DNA from: CADEEN01 sp040384625 | GTDB lineage: Bacteria; Pseudomonadota; Gammaproteobacteria; Burkholderiales; Burkholderiaceae_C | Length of the DNA stretch: 64,000 nt | NCBI GenBank assembly: GCA_040384625.1 | Contig: JAZKIW010000028.1 | Span: 19,933-83,932, forward strand | Direction of reading: 5' to 3' | Part shown: positions 1-13,483 of the stretch, in pieces | How positions within the stretch are numbered: position 1 is the stretch's first letter | How the letters are laid out: the number at the start of each line of letters is the position of its first letter | Notes under the pieces: generated by a model | What the model was told of the DNA's origin: nothing | Database searches by the model: none | The model's input: the letters and a program-made list of their open reading frames with translations, nothing else | Translations under genes and position numbers: made by a program

Positions 1-668
1 AGGGGCAGAAGGCCGTGAAGGCCCTGGCGCGGCTGGCCGATGGCGTCTCCAAGCTCACGTTCATGACCGGCGCCACCTTCACGCTGGTCGGTGCCGAATG
101 CTTCGTCACGCGCAGCGGCTACACCGGCGAGGACGGTTTCGAGATCTCGGTGCCGGCCGAAGCTGCGGTGACCCTGGCCAGGGCGCTGCTGGCCGAGCCC
201 GAGGTCAAACCGGCCGGCCTGGGCGCGCGCGACACCTTGCGCCTGGAAGCCGGCCTGTGCCTGTATGGCCACGACATCAACGAACACACCACGCCGATCG
301 AAGCCGGTTTGACGTGGGCGATCCAGAAAGTGCGCCGCCCCGGCGGCGCGCGCGCAGGCCATTACCCGGGCGTCGACAAGATCGCCGGCCAGCTCGCGAC
401 GGGCGTGCAGATCAAGCGCGTCGGCCTGCTCGGTCTGGAGCGCATTCCGGTGCGCGAGGGGGCGATCCTGGTCGATGCGCTCGGCCACAAGCTCGGTCAT
501 GTGACCAGCGGTACGCTGGCGCCGACCGTGAACCAGCCGATCGCGATGGCCTACCTGGCCGCCAACCATGCCGTCGCCAATCACGAGGTCTACGCCGAGG
601 TGCGCGGCAAGCGCCAGCCGATGCGCGTGACCCCGCTGCCTTTCGTACCGCCCGGCTACGTCCGCTGA
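1..668 (+). CDS. gcvT: Aminomethyltransferase (glycine cleavage T protein), 5' truncated by window edge
   Basis: This is the T protein of the glycine cleavage system, which moves the aminomethyl carbon from lipoyl-GcvH onto tetrahydrofolate and releases ammonia. The reading frame is already open at the window edge (first full codon at position 3), so the N-terminal part, including most of the folate-binding domain, lies outside. Visible family motifs are SGYTGEDGFEI, ARDTLRLEAGL and, near the C-terminus, the stretch TSGTLAPTVNQPIAMAY. The GTG at 15 is internal and not a credible start. gcvH follows 34 bases later on the same strand, so this is the head of a gcvT-gcvH-gcvP-sdaA operon. Any glycine riboswitch would be upstream of the window. 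Confidence 0.95.
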   Translation, partial: GQKAVKALARLADGVSKLTFMTGATFTLVGAECFVTRSGYTGEDGFEISVPAEAAVTLARALLAEPEVKPAGLGARDTLRLEAGLCLYGHDINEHTTPIEAGLTWAIQKVRRPGGARAGHYPGVDKIAGQLATGVQIKRVGLLGLERIPVREGAILVDALGHKLGHVTSGTLAPTVNQPIAMAYLAANHAVANHEVYAEVRGKRQPMRVTPLPFVPPGYVR

Positions 669-702
669 CCCCCCTTCCCACCCGACAACCAGGAGCGCAC
701 CG

Positions 703-1077
703 ATGACGACCATGTTCACCCCCGATCACGAGTGGATCAACATCGAAGACCACGAGGCCGCCGTCGTCGGCATCACGCTGCACGCGCAGGACGCGCTCGG
801 CGACGTGGTGTTCGTCGAACTGCCCGAGGTCGGCAAGACCTACAAGAAGGGCGATGTCGTCGGTGTCGTCGAATCGGTCAAGGCCGCGGCCGACATCTTC
901 ATGCCCGTGGAGGGTGAAGTGGTCGAAGTCAACGAGGGCCTGCGCGCCGATCCGTCGCTGGCCAACAGCGACCCGATGGGCAACGGCTGGATGTTCAAGG
1001 TCCACGTCACGCACATGGAGCAGTTCGACCAGTTGCTCGACCCACCCGGCTACGACAAGCTGTTGAAGACCCTCTGA
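703..1077 (+). CDS. gcvH: Glycine cleavage system H protein
   Basis: GcvH is the lipoylated carrier that shuttles the aminomethyl intermediate between GcvP, GcvT and lipoamide dehydrogenase. The 124-residue length is normal for the family. The lipoylation site is the lysine in VESVKAA, residue 60 from the ATG at 703, inside the biotinyl/lipoyl fold. A Shine-Dalgarno-like AGGAG lies just before the start. The gene sits between gcvT and gcvP with short gaps, as expected for one transcript. The lipoamide dehydrogenase (L protein) is not in the window. Confidence 0.98.
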   Translation: MTTMFTPDHEWINIEDHEAAVVGITLHAQDALGDVVFVELPEVGKTYKKGDVVGVVESVKAAADIFMPVEGEVVEVNEGLRADPSLANSDPMGNGWMFKVHVTHMEQFDQLLDPPGYDKLLKTL

Positions 1078-1101
1078 ACTCCGATCCCAAGGAAAGCGCT
1101 C

Positions 1102-4014
<2,913 letters not shown>

Positions 4015-4024
4015 GAGCCGCGCG

Positions 4025-5416
<1,392 letters not shown>

Positions 5417-5443
5417 GCGCCCACTGAAACTGCCACTGACCGC

Positions 5444-7132
5444 ATGCCCCACAGCATCAACCTCATCAGCACCCTGGCCGGCGCCTTCGGCGTCGCACTC
5501 CTGTTCGGCTTCGTCGCCACGCGCCTGAAGATGCCTGCCCTGGTGGGCTACCTGCTGGCCGGCATCGCGATCGGGCCGCACACGCCGGGTTTCATCGCCG
5601 ACGTCGAGCTCGCCGGCCAGCTGGCCGAGATCGGCGTGATGCTGCTGATGTTCGGCGTCGGCCTGCACTTCTCCCTCGACGACCTGCTGGCGGTGCGGCG
5701 CATCGCCTTGCCCGGTGCCGTCGTGCAGATGGTGGTCGCCACTGCGCTGGGCATGGGTGTCGCGCATCTCTGGGGCTGGGATCTCGCGGCGGGTCTGGTG
5801 TTCGGCCTGGCGCTGTCGGTCGCCAGCACGGTGGTGCTGCTAAAAGCGCTTGAGAGTCGCGGCATCCTCGAGTCGGGCAATGGCCGCATCGCGATCGGCT
5901 GGCTGGTCGTCGAAGACCTAGCGATGGTGCTGGTGCTGGTGCTGCTGCCGGCGTTGGCCGGTGTGCTCAGGGCCGGCGACGAGGCGGTGGTCGGCAACGC
6001 CCTCTGGCTGACGCTGGGCAAGACCTTGCTGCAGGTAGCCGCCTTCGTCGCGCTGATGCTGGTGGTCGGGCGGCGCCTGTTCCCCTGGGTGCTTTGGCAG
6101 GTGGCGAAGACCGGCTCGCGCGAGCTGTTCACGCTGTGCACGGTGGTCGCGGCACTGACCATCGCCTTCGGCTCGGCGGCCCTGTTCGGCGTCTCGTTCG
6201 CACTCGGTGCCTTCTTCGCCGGCATGGTGTTGCGAGAGTCCGAGTTCAGCCACCGCGCGGCCGAGGAGTCGCTGCCCCTGCGCGACGCTTTCGCGGTGCT
6301 GTTCTTCGTCTCTGTCGGGATGCTTTTCGACCCGCAGGTTCTGCTGCGGCAACCGCTGCAGGTTCTGGCGACGGTGGCGGTGATCGTGCTCGGCAAGTCG
6401 ATCGCCGCCGCCGGGCTGGTACTGCTGCTGCGCTACCCGCTGAACACCGCCCTGACCGTGTCGGCCAGCCTGGCCCAGATCGGTGAGTTCTCGTTCATCC
6501 TGGCGGCGCTGGGCGTCTCTCTGAAACTGCTGCCGCCCGAAGGACAGAGCCTGATCCTGGCCGGCGCATTGATCTCGATCGCGCTGAATCCGCTGCTGTT
6601 CGCCCTGCTCGAACCGGCGCGTCGCGCGATCCTGTCGCGCTCGGCTGCCGCGCGACGGCTCGAAGCGCGCGACGACCCGCTGGCCGAGTTGCCGGCCAAC
6701 ACCGACAGCCGCTACCTGGCGCGCCAGGTGGTGCTTGTCGGTCACGGCCGTGTCGGCCGCCACATCGCCCAGGCCCTGGCCGCCCAGGGCATCGCCTGCG
6801 TCGTCGCCGACAGCAACCGTGACCGCGTCGAAGCGCTACGGGCACGCGGCCAGGCGGCCGTTTGCGGCAACGCCACCGAACCGGAAACCCTCGTGCAGGC
6901 ACACATCGCGCAAGCGCAATGGCTGGTCATCGCCATTCCCGACCTGGTCGGGGTGCGCGCGATGGTCGACACCGCGCGCACGCTCAACGCCGGCATCCGC
7001 GTGCTGGTGCGCTGCCACAACGAAGACGAGGCGGCACTGCTGGCGCGCGATCTCGACGTCGAGGTGATGCTGTCGGAGCAGGCGCTGGCGCAGGCGATGG
7101 TCCAGCAGGTGCTGAAGCCGGCTGCAGGGTGA
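5444..7132 (+). CDS. Cation:proton antiporter with C-terminal RCK/TrkA-N domain (KefB/YbaL-like, CPA2 family)
   Basis: This is an inner-membrane monovalent cation/H+ antiporter, most likely for K+. Residues 1 to about 385 are a series of hydrophobic helices of the Na+/H+ exchanger fold (for example GYLLAGIAIGPHTPGF and the LMFGVGLHF segment). From about residue 425 a Rossmann-type RCK domain begins with VVLVGHGRVGRHIAQAL and ends near residue 545. No C-terminal glutathione-sensing extension is obvious. It begins 27 bases after sdaA, on the same strand, but its link to the glycine operon is unclear. E. coli YbaL and KefB/KefC are the closest familiar relatives; which one cannot be settled by eye. 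Confidence 0.88.
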   Translation: MPHSINLISTLAGAFGVALLFGFVATRLKMPALVGYLLAGIAIGPHTPGFIADVELAGQLAEIGVMLLMFGVGLHFSLDDLLAVRRIALPGAVVQMVVATALGMGVAHLWGWDLAAGLVFGLALSVASTVVLLKALESRGILESGNGRIAIGWLVVEDLAMVLVLVLLPALAGVLRAGDEAVVGNALWLTLGKTLLQVAAFVALMLVVGRRLFPWVLWQVAKTGSRELFTLCTVVAALTIAFGSAALFGVSFALGAFFAGMVLRESEFSHRAAEESLPLRDAFAVLFFVSVGMLFDPQVLLRQPLQVLATVAVIVLGKSIAAAGLVLLLRYPLNTALTVSASLAQIGEFSFILAALGVSLKLLPPEGQSLILAGALISIALNPLLFALLEPARRAILSRSAAARRLEARDDPLAELPANTDSRYLARQVVLVGHGRVGRHIAQALAAQGIACVVADSNRDRVEALRARGQAAVCGNATEPETLVQAHIAQAQWLVIAIPDLVGVRAMVDTARTLNAGIRVLVRCHNEDEAALLARDLDVEVMLSEQALAQAMVQQVLKPAAG

Positions 7133-7177
7133 GTGGCCCCAGCGGCCGCCGGGTTGCCGCCCGACAGACCCGCAACT

Positions 7178-8257
7178 TCAGCGCATCGAGAACGCTACGA
7201 CCGGCTTCATGCCCGACAACGGCTCGATCAGCGCCAGCAGCGGCCGCAGTTCGCGGTAGCGCGTCGCCACCCGCGTTGCATAGGCGAAGAAGCGCGGCAG
7301 GTCTTCGCTGTACCTGGGCTTGCCGTCGCGGTGCTTCAGGCGGCTGAAGATGCCCAGGACCTTCAGGTGCCGCTGCAGACCGATCCACTCCAGCTGGCGC
7401 CAGAACTCGCCGAAGTCCTCAGCGACCGGCAGGGTCGCCCGCCGCGCGGACTCCCAGTAGCGCACGGCCCAGTCGATCTCGCGCTCCTCTTCCCAGGAGA
7501 TGAAGGCATCGCGCAGCAGGGAGGCCATGTCATAGGCGATCGGGCCGGCCACTGCGTCCTGGAAATCGAGGATCGCCGGGTTTGGATCGGCCAGCATCAG
7601 GTTGCGCGGCATCCAGTCGCGATGCACCGCCACCTTGGCCTGCGCCTGCGCGCTGGACACCAGATGGGCGCAGACCTTGCGCCAGGCCTCTTCCTGAGCA
7701 GCGGTCCAGGCGACGCCGAACTCGCGCTGCACACACCACTCGGGAAATAGCGCCAGATCGCGTTCGAGCAGGGCATCGGTGAAGGGCGGCAGCGCGGCAG
7801 CCGGCACATGCAGCTGCCACTGGACAAGGGCGCGAGTCGCATCCCGCATCAGCGCGTCGGCCTGGGCGGCAGATGCTTCGCGCAAGGCATCGAGGTACAG
7901 GCCATTGCCCAGGTCGCTGAGCAGCAGGAAGCCGCGCTCGACGTCGCTGGCCAGCACCGTCGGCCCATTCAGGCCAGCCTTGCCGATCAGCGCCGCGATG
8001 TGGACGAAGGGCCGCACGTCTTCCTGCGGCGGCGGCGCGTCCATCACGATCAGGCTACTGCCATCGGCCGAATCCAGGCGCAGGTAGCGCCGAAAACTCG
8101 CGTCGGCCGATGCCGGACGCAAGGTGTCGATGCGCAGGCCATGGGCCGAGGCTAACGGCGCGAGCCAACGTTCGAACGCGCGCTGCCTGTCCGGATCGGC
8201 CCAGGCCACGCCGGCCTCATTCGGGCGTGCTGCGCTGGTGGGGTCGTTGTCGATCAT
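7178..8257 (-). CDS. amgK: N-acetylmuramate/N-acetylglucosamine 1-kinase
   Basis: AmgK phosphorylates the anomeric position of MurNAc and GlcNAc released during peptidoglycan turnover, feeding recycling to UDP-MurNAc. The 359-residue protein belongs to the aminoglycoside phosphotransferase fold: VHRDWMPRN carries the catalytic aspartate and ILDFQDAVAGP the metal-binding one. The N-terminal pattern SADASFRRYLRL is typical of the subfamily. It is transcribed divergently from lptD, a pairing seen in pseudomonads and Burkholderiales. The usual partner murU (nucleotidyltransferase) is not next to it here; the gene on its 3' side is the convergent antiporter. Confidence 0.9.
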   Translation of the reverse strand: MIDNDPTSAARPNEAGVAWADPDRQRAFERWLAPLASAHGLRIDTLRPASADASFRRYLRLDSADGSSLIVMDAPPPQEDVRPFVHIAALIGKAGLNGPTVLASDVERGFLLLSDLGNGLYLDALREASAAQADALMRDATRALVQWQLHVPAAALPPFTDALLERDLALFPEWCVQREFGVAWTAAQEEAWRKVCAHLVSSAQAQAKVAVHRDWMPRNLMLADPNPAILDFQDAVAGPIAYDMASLLRDAFISWEEEREIDWAVRYWESARRATLPVAEDFGEFWRQLEWIGLQRHLKVLGIFSRLKHRDGKPRYSEDLPRFFAYATRVATRYRELRPLLALIEPLSGMKPVVAFSMR

Positions 8258-8357
8258 GCGTGAGTGGCCTCGGATCAGGGTCGCCGCGTGCGGCAGACCC
8301 TGTCATGGATAATTTTCATTCTACAAACCGTGCCTGTCGCCCCTCGCGCGACACCTC
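8258..8357. promoter_or_regulatory. Divergent amgK/lptD promoter region
   Basis: This 100-base gap separates the divergent starts of amgK and lptD and must hold promoters for both. A local AT-rich patch (8306-8325) stands out in otherwise GC-rich DNA. It contains GATAAT on the plus strand (8308-8313) and TAGAAT on the minus strand (complement of 8317-8322), either of which could be a -10 element. No clear TTGACA-like -35 is visible for either, so exact promoters are guesses. Confidence 0.3.
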
Positions 8358-10709
8358 ATGCCCCAACTCTCCCCCCTGGCGCTGGCCGCCGCCCTGCTGT
8401 TGTCGCCCGTTGGCGTCAAGGCCCAAGGGACGAGCAAGTCGACAGCCGCGGGGCCGGCGCCCGCCGCCAGCGCTGCCAGACCAGCGAGCACGGCCGAGCG
8501 CGATGCCCCGGTGGTCTTGAAGGCAGCACAGGTCCGGGGCCGCCCCGATCTGGAGATCGCGGCCGAGGGCGACGTCGAACTGCAGCGCGGACGCATCACG
8601 ATCCGCACCGATTCGCTGACCTACGACAACGTCGAGGACCGCGCCCGTGCACGCGGCAAGGTGCGCATCGAGACTGCCGCTGGCGACCGCTTTTCCGGCC
8701 CCGAACTGAACCTGCGGCTGCAACGCTTCGAGGGCTACTTCCTCGAACCCGAGTACTTCTTTGCCCGCACCGGCGCGGGGGGCCGGGCCTCGCGCATCGA
8801 CTTCCTGGACAGCGATCGCGCGCTGTTGAGCAGCGCCACCTACACCAGTTGCACGGTCGACGGTGGCGGCACGCCGGCGTGGCTGCTGAGCACCGACCGC
8901 GTCAGGCTCGACTTCGAAGCCAATGAGGGCATCGCCGAGGGCGCCGTCCTGCGCTTCCTGGGCGTGCCGATCCTGGCCGCGCCGGTGCTGAGCTTTCCGC
9001 TCACCGACGCGCGCAAGTCGGGCTGGCTGCCGCCGTCGATCAACCTCGACAACAAGAGCGGCCTGGAGATCCAGGTTCCGTATTACTGGAACATCGCCCC
9101 GCAGCGCGACGCCACCCTGACCCCGGTGGTCTTCTCGCGTCGCGGCCTGGCCATGGACAGCGAGTTTCGCTACCTCGAGCCGCAGCACCGCGGTGAGGTG
9201 CAGGCGCGCTGGCTGCCCACCGATCGCGTTTTCGACAGCGCACGCCACTCGCTGCAGTGGCAACAGCTGGGACGCGCCTTCGGCGGTGCCGAGGGCGGTC
9301 TGCGTTGGGGCCATTCCGGTCAGCGCGTGTCCGACGACGCGTATTGGAAGGATTTCCCACACATCCTCAGCTCGCTCACCCCGCGCCTGCTCCCGCTGGC
9401 CGCCTACGTCGAGCGCGAGCTGCCCCTCGCCGGCTTGCAGACCACGTTCTATGCCCGAAGCCAGCATTGGCAGGTGCTGCAGGACACCGACCCGCAGGCC
9501 CTCATCTCGGCCCCCTACCACCGCCTGCCGCAGCTGGGATGGCATGGCGCCGGCCGATTGCCTGGCTGGGACGGCGGGCTGATGCTGGAATTCGAGACCG
9601 AGGTCAATCGCTTCACGCTCGCCGGCAACGATGCCGGAACGGCCCGGCCCGAAGGGTGGCGCGCCCATGTCCTGGGCAACGTCAGCCAGACCTGGCGCAC
9701 ACCCGGCGCCTGGCTCATGCCGCGCCTGGCCCTCAACCTGGCAAGCTACCGCACCGACACGCCGATGAGCGACGGGCGGCGCAGCGCCTCGCGCGCGATC
9801 CCCACGTTCAGCATCGACAGCGGGCTGGTGTTCGAGCGCAACGCGTCGTGGTTCGGCCGCCCGCTGCGCCAGACCCTTGAGCCGCGCGTGCTGTACGTCA
9901 ACACGCCGCTGCGTCAACAGGACTCGCTGCCGCTGTTCGACACCGCGGCCAAGGACTTCAACACCGTCTCGGTGTTCAGCGACAACGCGTTCTCGGGTGT
10001 CGATCGCGTTTCCGACAGCCACCAGGTCACAGCCGGCGTGACCACACGCCTGCTCCACCCTGACAGCGGCGCCGAGGCCCTGCGCCTGGGCCTGGCGCAG
10101 CGCTACCTGCTGCGCGACCAGCAGATCACGCCCGATGGCGTCCCGCTCACGCAACGCTTTTCAGACCTGCTCCTGGTGGGCAGCGCCCATCTGTCCGCGC
10201 GCTGGACCTTCGACGCCGCACTGCAGTACAGCCCCGAGATCGACCGCGTGACCCGCTCCGTGCTGAGCGCCCGTTTCACGCCCGGCCCGATGCGCACGCT
10301 GGCGGCCAGCTACCGCCTGGCGCGTGGCGCCAGCGAGCAGCTCGACATCGGTTGGCAGTGGCCGGTGTACCGCGGTGCCGACAGCGGTACCCAGGGCAAC
10401 GATCGCGGCGGCTGCCGCGGCACGCTGTACGGCGTCGGCCGCGTCAACTACTCCGTGAAGGACAGCCGGATCACCGACTCTCTGGCCGGCTTTGAATACG
10501 ACGCAGGCTGCTGGATCGGCCGAGTCGTCGCCGAGCGCGTGTCCACCGGGCGCACCGAAGCCACCACCCGTCTGCTGCTGCAGCTGGAGTTGGTGGGCCT
10601 GTCACGCCTGGGTTCCAACCCGCTGCAGGTCTTGAAGGACAATATCCCCGGCTATACGCTGCTGCGCGAAGAGCGCCGCGACCCGCCCGTGCGGGACTAC
10701 ACGCAATGA
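8358..10709 (+). CDS. lptD: LPS-assembly protein LptD
   Basis: LptD is the outer-membrane beta-barrel that, with LptE, inserts lipopolysaccharide into the outer leaflet. The 783-residue product starts with a signal peptide (residues 1-23, ending at VKAQ), then an OstA-type periplasmic domain (about 60-170), then a long barrel of alternating hydrophobic strands with DNKSGLEIQVPYYWNIAP at its start. Cysteines are at about 165, 686 and 718. The tandem C-terminal Cys-Cys pair known from E. coli LptD is not seen. surA, the chaperone helping its assembly, follows after 13 bases. Confidence 0.95.
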   Translation: MPQLSPLALAAALLLSPVGVKAQGTSKSTAAGPAPAASAARPASTAERDAPVVLKAAQVRGRPDLEIAAEGDVELQRGRITIRTDSLTYDNVEDRARARGKVRIETAAGDRFSGPELNLRLQRFEGYFLEPEYFFARTGAGGRASRIDFLDSDRALLSSATYTSCTVDGGGTPAWLLSTDRVRLDFEANEGIAEGAVLRFLGVPILAAPVLSFPLTDARKSGWLPPSINLDNKSGLEIQVPYYWNIAPQRDATLTPVVFSRRGLAMDSEFRYLEPQHRGEVQARWLPTDRVFDSARHSLQWQQLGRAFGGAEGGLRWGHSGQRVSDDAYWKDFPHILSSLTPRLLPLAAYVERELPLAGLQTTFYARSQHWQVLQDTDPQALISAPYHRLPQLGWHGAGRLPGWDGGLMLEFETEVNRFTLAGNDAGTARPEGWRAHVLGNVSQTWRTPGAWLMPRLALNLASYRTDTPMSDGRRSASRAIPTFSIDSGLVFERNASWFGRPLRQTLEPRVLYVNTPLRQQDSLPLFDTAAKDFNTVSVFSDNAFSGVDRVSDSHQVTAGVTTRLLHPDSGAEALRLGLAQRYLLRDQQITPDGVPLTQRFSDLLLVGSAHLSARWTFDAALQYSPEIDRVTRSVLSARFTPGPMRTLAASYRLARGASEQLDIGWQWPVYRGADSGTQGNDRGGCRGTLYGVGRVNYSVKDSRITDSLAGFEYDAGCWIGRVVAERVSTGRTEATTRLLLQLELVGLSRLGSNPLQVLKDNIPGYTLLREERRDPPVRDYTQ

Positions 10710-10722
10710 CCCCGATGCCTCG

Positions 10723-12063
10723 ATGAAGAACGTTTTGATCCCCGCTGCGATGCTGGCTTGCGCTGCCCTGGTGCCGGCACTGGCGCAACCCACCCGCGCC
10801 AACGCGGCGGCGGCCGCCGCCGCACCGGCAAACCGGATCCAGCCGGGCGACCACATCGCGGCCGTGGTCAACCAGGAACTGGTGACGGCCTTCGAAGTCA
10901 ACCAGCGTGTCGGCCTTGCGCGCGCACAGGCTCAGCGCAACAACCAGCGCCTGCCGCCCGAAGCCGAACTGCGGCGCCAGGTGCTCGAGTCCCTGATCGA
11001 GGACCGCGCCATGCTCAGCCATGCGCGTGACAGTGGGGTGCGCGTCGATGACGGCGAAGTCGATCGCGCAGTGGCCAACATTGCCACCCAGAACCAGATC
11101 ACGATGGCGCAGATGCGCCAGCAACTTGCACGTGACGGCCTCGACCTGGCGCGCTTTCGCGCCAATGTCCGCGACCAGTTGCTGATCGAGCGCGTGCGCG
11201 AGCGCGAGGTGGCGCAGCGCATCCGCATCACCGACGCCGAGGTCGACGAGTTCATCGAGAGGCAGCGCGGTGCGATGGCCGGCGAGGTGCAGTACAACAT
11301 CGCCCAGGTGCTGGTCGGCGTGCCCGAAGGCGCCAGCGAGGCCGTGGTGGCCGAACGCCGCGCGCGCGCCGAGGCCGCACTGGCCCGTATCCGCGGCGGT
11401 GAGGTCTTTGGCACCGTGGCCAGGGCGATGTCGGAAGATGCCAACAAGGAAAATGGCGGCGAAATCGGGTTGAAGCCGGCCGACCGTCTGCCCGACGTGT
11501 TCCTCGAGGTCGTGCGTCCGCTCGCCAATGGCGAAGTGGCGCCCACCCTGCTGCGCAGCGGCGCAGGCTTCCATGTGCTCAAGCTGATCGAGCGCAGCGA
11601 CGGCACCGCTTTTCGCGTCGCGCAGACCCGCGCGCGCCACATCCTGCTGCGGCCATCGCCGCAGTTGAGTGCCCAGGCGGTGCAAGAGCGTCTGGCAGAG
11701 TTCAAGCGCCAGATCGAGAGCGGCACGCGGCGCTTCGAAGACCTGGCACGCGAACACTCGCTCGACGGCAGCGCCGTCGGTGGCGGCGACCTGGGTTGGA
11801 CCGCGCCGGGCCAGTTCGTGCCCGAGTTCGAAGAGGCGATGGGACGCCTGGCCATCGGCGGCATCTCGCCCCCGGTGACCTCGCGTTTCGGCGTGCACCT
11901 GATCCAGGTCGTCGAACGGCGCAACGTGGCCCTCGACACCAAGCAGCTGCGCGACCAGGCGCGCGCTGCGCTGCGCGAGCGCAAGTTCGAAGCGGCCTAC
12001 GCCGAGTGGGTGCGCGAAGTGCGCGAGCGCGCCTACGTCGAGTTCCGCGACGCCCCCACCTGA
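10723..12063 (+). CDS. surA: Periplasmic chaperone / peptidyl-prolyl isomerase SurA
   Basis: SurA escorts unfolded outer-membrane proteins, including LptD, across the periplasm. The 446-residue protein has a signal peptide (residues 1-21, cleaved near PALAQ), a SurA N-terminal chaperone domain (about 40-165), and two parvulin-type isomerase domains (about 170-285 and 300-395) recognisable by VQYNIAQVLVGVP and ARHILLRPS. A low-complexity alanine stretch just after the signal peptide is species-specific. It sits directly behind lptD and in front of rsmA, with no pdxA in between. Confidence 0.95.
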   Translation: MKNVLIPAAMLACAALVPALAQPTRANAAAAAAAPANRIQPGDHIAAVVNQELVTAFEVNQRVGLARAQAQRNNQRLPPEAELRRQVLESLIEDRAMLSHARDSGVRVDDGEVDRAVANIATQNQITMAQMRQQLARDGLDLARFRANVRDQLLIERVREREVAQRIRITDAEVDEFIERQRGAMAGEVQYNIAQVLVGVPEGASEAVVAERRARAEAALARIRGGEVFGTVARAMSEDANKENGGEIGLKPADRLPDVFLEVVRPLANGEVAPTLLRSGAGFHVLKLIERSDGTAFRVAQTRARHILLRPSPQLSAQAVQERLAEFKRQIESGTRRFEDLAREHSLDGSAVGGGDLGWTAPGQFVPEFEEAMGRLAIGGISPPVTSRFGVHLIQVVERRNVALDTKQLRDQARAALRERKFEAAYAEWVREVRERAYVEFRDAPT

Positions 12064-12076
12064 TATCGGGCGTGCG

Positions 12077-12841
12077 GTGAAGCACCAGCCGCGCAAGCGC
12101 TTCGGCCAGCACTTCCTCACCAACCATGGCGTCATCGATGCGATCGCCGACGCGATCGATCCGCGACCTGGCGAGGCCCTGGTCGAGATCGGACCTGGCC
12201 TCGGCGCGCTGACCCTGCCCCTGCTCGAGCGCTGCGCGCGCCTGGCAGTGGTCGAGCTCGACCGCGACCTGGCCGCCCGCCTGCGCCGCAATGCAGCGCT
12301 CGAGGTCATCGAGGCCGATGTCTTGGGCGTCGACTTCGCCGCCATGGCGCAGGTACGCGGGCAGAAGCTGCGTGTCGTCGGCAACCTGCCCTACAACATC
12401 TCGACACCGATTCTGTTTCACCTGTTGCCTGTCGCCACCGTCGTGCAGGACCAGCACTTCATGCTTCAGAAGGAAGTCGTCGCGCGCATGGCCGCCGCTC
12501 CGTGCAGCAAGGACTACGGCCGACTGAGCGTGATGCTGCAGTGGCGCTATCACATCGAGTCGTTGTTCGACGTCCCGCCGGAGGCCTTCGAGCCTCCGCC
12601 GCGGGTGGTCTCGGCCATCGTGCGCATGCTGCCCTGGCCGGCACCGGCACCCGTCGACGACAAGCTGCTCGAAGGCATGGTCCAGGTGGCCTTTTCGCAG
12701 CGACGCAAGCTGCTGCGTCACACCCTCGGCCGCTGGCTCGAGAGTCGCGCGTTCGGCGGCACCTTTGATCTGCAGCGCCGCGCCGAGGAGGTACCGGTCG
12801 CCGAGTACGTCGCCCTAGCGCGGGCCGTCGGCACCGACTGA
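12077..12841 (+). CDS. rsmA: 16S rRNA (adenine(1518)-N6/adenine(1519)-N6)-dimethyltransferase
   Basis: RsmA (KsgA) dimethylates two adjacent adenines near the 3' end of 16S rRNA late in 30S assembly. The 254-residue product opens with RKRFGQHFL, has the SAM-binding motif EIGPGLGALT and the catalytic NLPYNIS motif at about residues 103-109. The start is a GTG at 12077, the first start codon in frame before RKRFGQHF. Its 3' end overlaps the convergent dedA gene by 27 bases (12815-12841). Confidence 0.95.
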   Translation: MKHQPRKRFGQHFLTNHGVIDAIADAIDPRPGEALVEIGPGLGALTLPLLERCARLAVVELDRDLAARLRRNAALEVIEADVLGVDFAAMAQVRGQKLRVVGNLPYNISTPILFHLLPVATVVQDQHFMLQKEVVARMAAAPCSKDYGRLSVMLQWRYHIESLFDVPPEAFEPPPRVVSAIVRMLPWPAPAPVDDKLLEGMVQVAFSQRRKLLRHTLGRWLESRAFGGTFDLQRRAEEVPVAEYVALARAVGTD

Positions 12842-13483
12842 GGGCTGCGCGCGCCGCGCTTTCCAGGCCCCGTAGATGGCGATCAGGCCCGGGATCAGGA
12901 TCATTGCCCAAATGATCTTGCTCAGGTTCTCCTTGACCCACCCGATGTTGCCGAACAAGTAGCCCGCACCGACCAGGCTCACCACCCACAGTGTCCCGCC
13001 GGTCACGTCGAAGAACGTGAATCGGCTGCGGGTCATCTGCGCCACGCCGGCGACGAAGGGAGCGAAGGTGCGCACGAAGGGCATGAAGCGCGCCAGCACG
13101 ATCGTGATGCCGCCGTAACGCTCGTAGAAGGCGTGCGCCTGCTCGAAGGCGCGCCTATTGAAGAAGCGGCTCTGCTCCCACTGGAACACTCGCGGCCCGA
13201 CGGCCCGGCCGATGGTGTAGTTGGTCTGGTTGCCGAGGATCGCAGCGCCGATCAGCAGGGCCATCGACAGGGGCAGATTCATCAGGCCCACGCCGCACAG
13301 TGCGCCGACGACGAACAGGAGCGAGTCGCCCGGCAGGAACGGCATCACCACCACGCCAGTTTCGACGAAGATGATCAGGAACAGCAGGGCATAGACCCAG
13401 GCGCCGTAGCTCTGCACGAACGTCTGCAGGTGCACATCGACGTGCAGGATGAAGTCGAGCAGGAACTGGAGGGCTTCAGGCAT
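12815..13483 (-). CDS. DedA/SNARE-associated (VTT-domain) inner-membrane protein
   Basis: DedA-family proteins are inner-membrane proteins, several of which act as undecaprenyl-phosphate or phospholipid flippases. The ATG at 13483 gives 222 residues with the family pattern ETGVVVMPFLPGDSLLF, an acidic glycine-rich re-entrant segment, then RFMPFVRTFAPFVAG and a C-terminal membrane helix. Upstream codons in this frame run into mutL antisense sequence and are not coding. A -10-like GATAAT lies seven bases before the ATG, suggesting a very short or absent leader. It is divergent from mutL with a 42-base gap and overlaps rsmA at its 3' end. Confidence 0.9.
   Translation of the reverse strand: MPEALQFLLDFILHVDVHLQTFVQSYGAWVYALLFLIIFVETGVVVMPFLPGDSLLFVVGALCGVGLMNLPLSMALLIGAAILGNQTNYTIGRAVGPRVFQWEQSRFFNRRAFEQAHAFYERYGGITIVLARFMPFVRTFAPFVAGVAQMTRSRFTFFDVTGGTLWVVSLVGAGYLFGNIGWVKENLSKIIWAMILIPGLIAIYGAWKARRAQPSVGADGPR

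Noticed and set aside
8316..10154. 612-codon minus-strand frame opposite lptD
   Set aside because: Antisense to lptD, without start-site or domain support.
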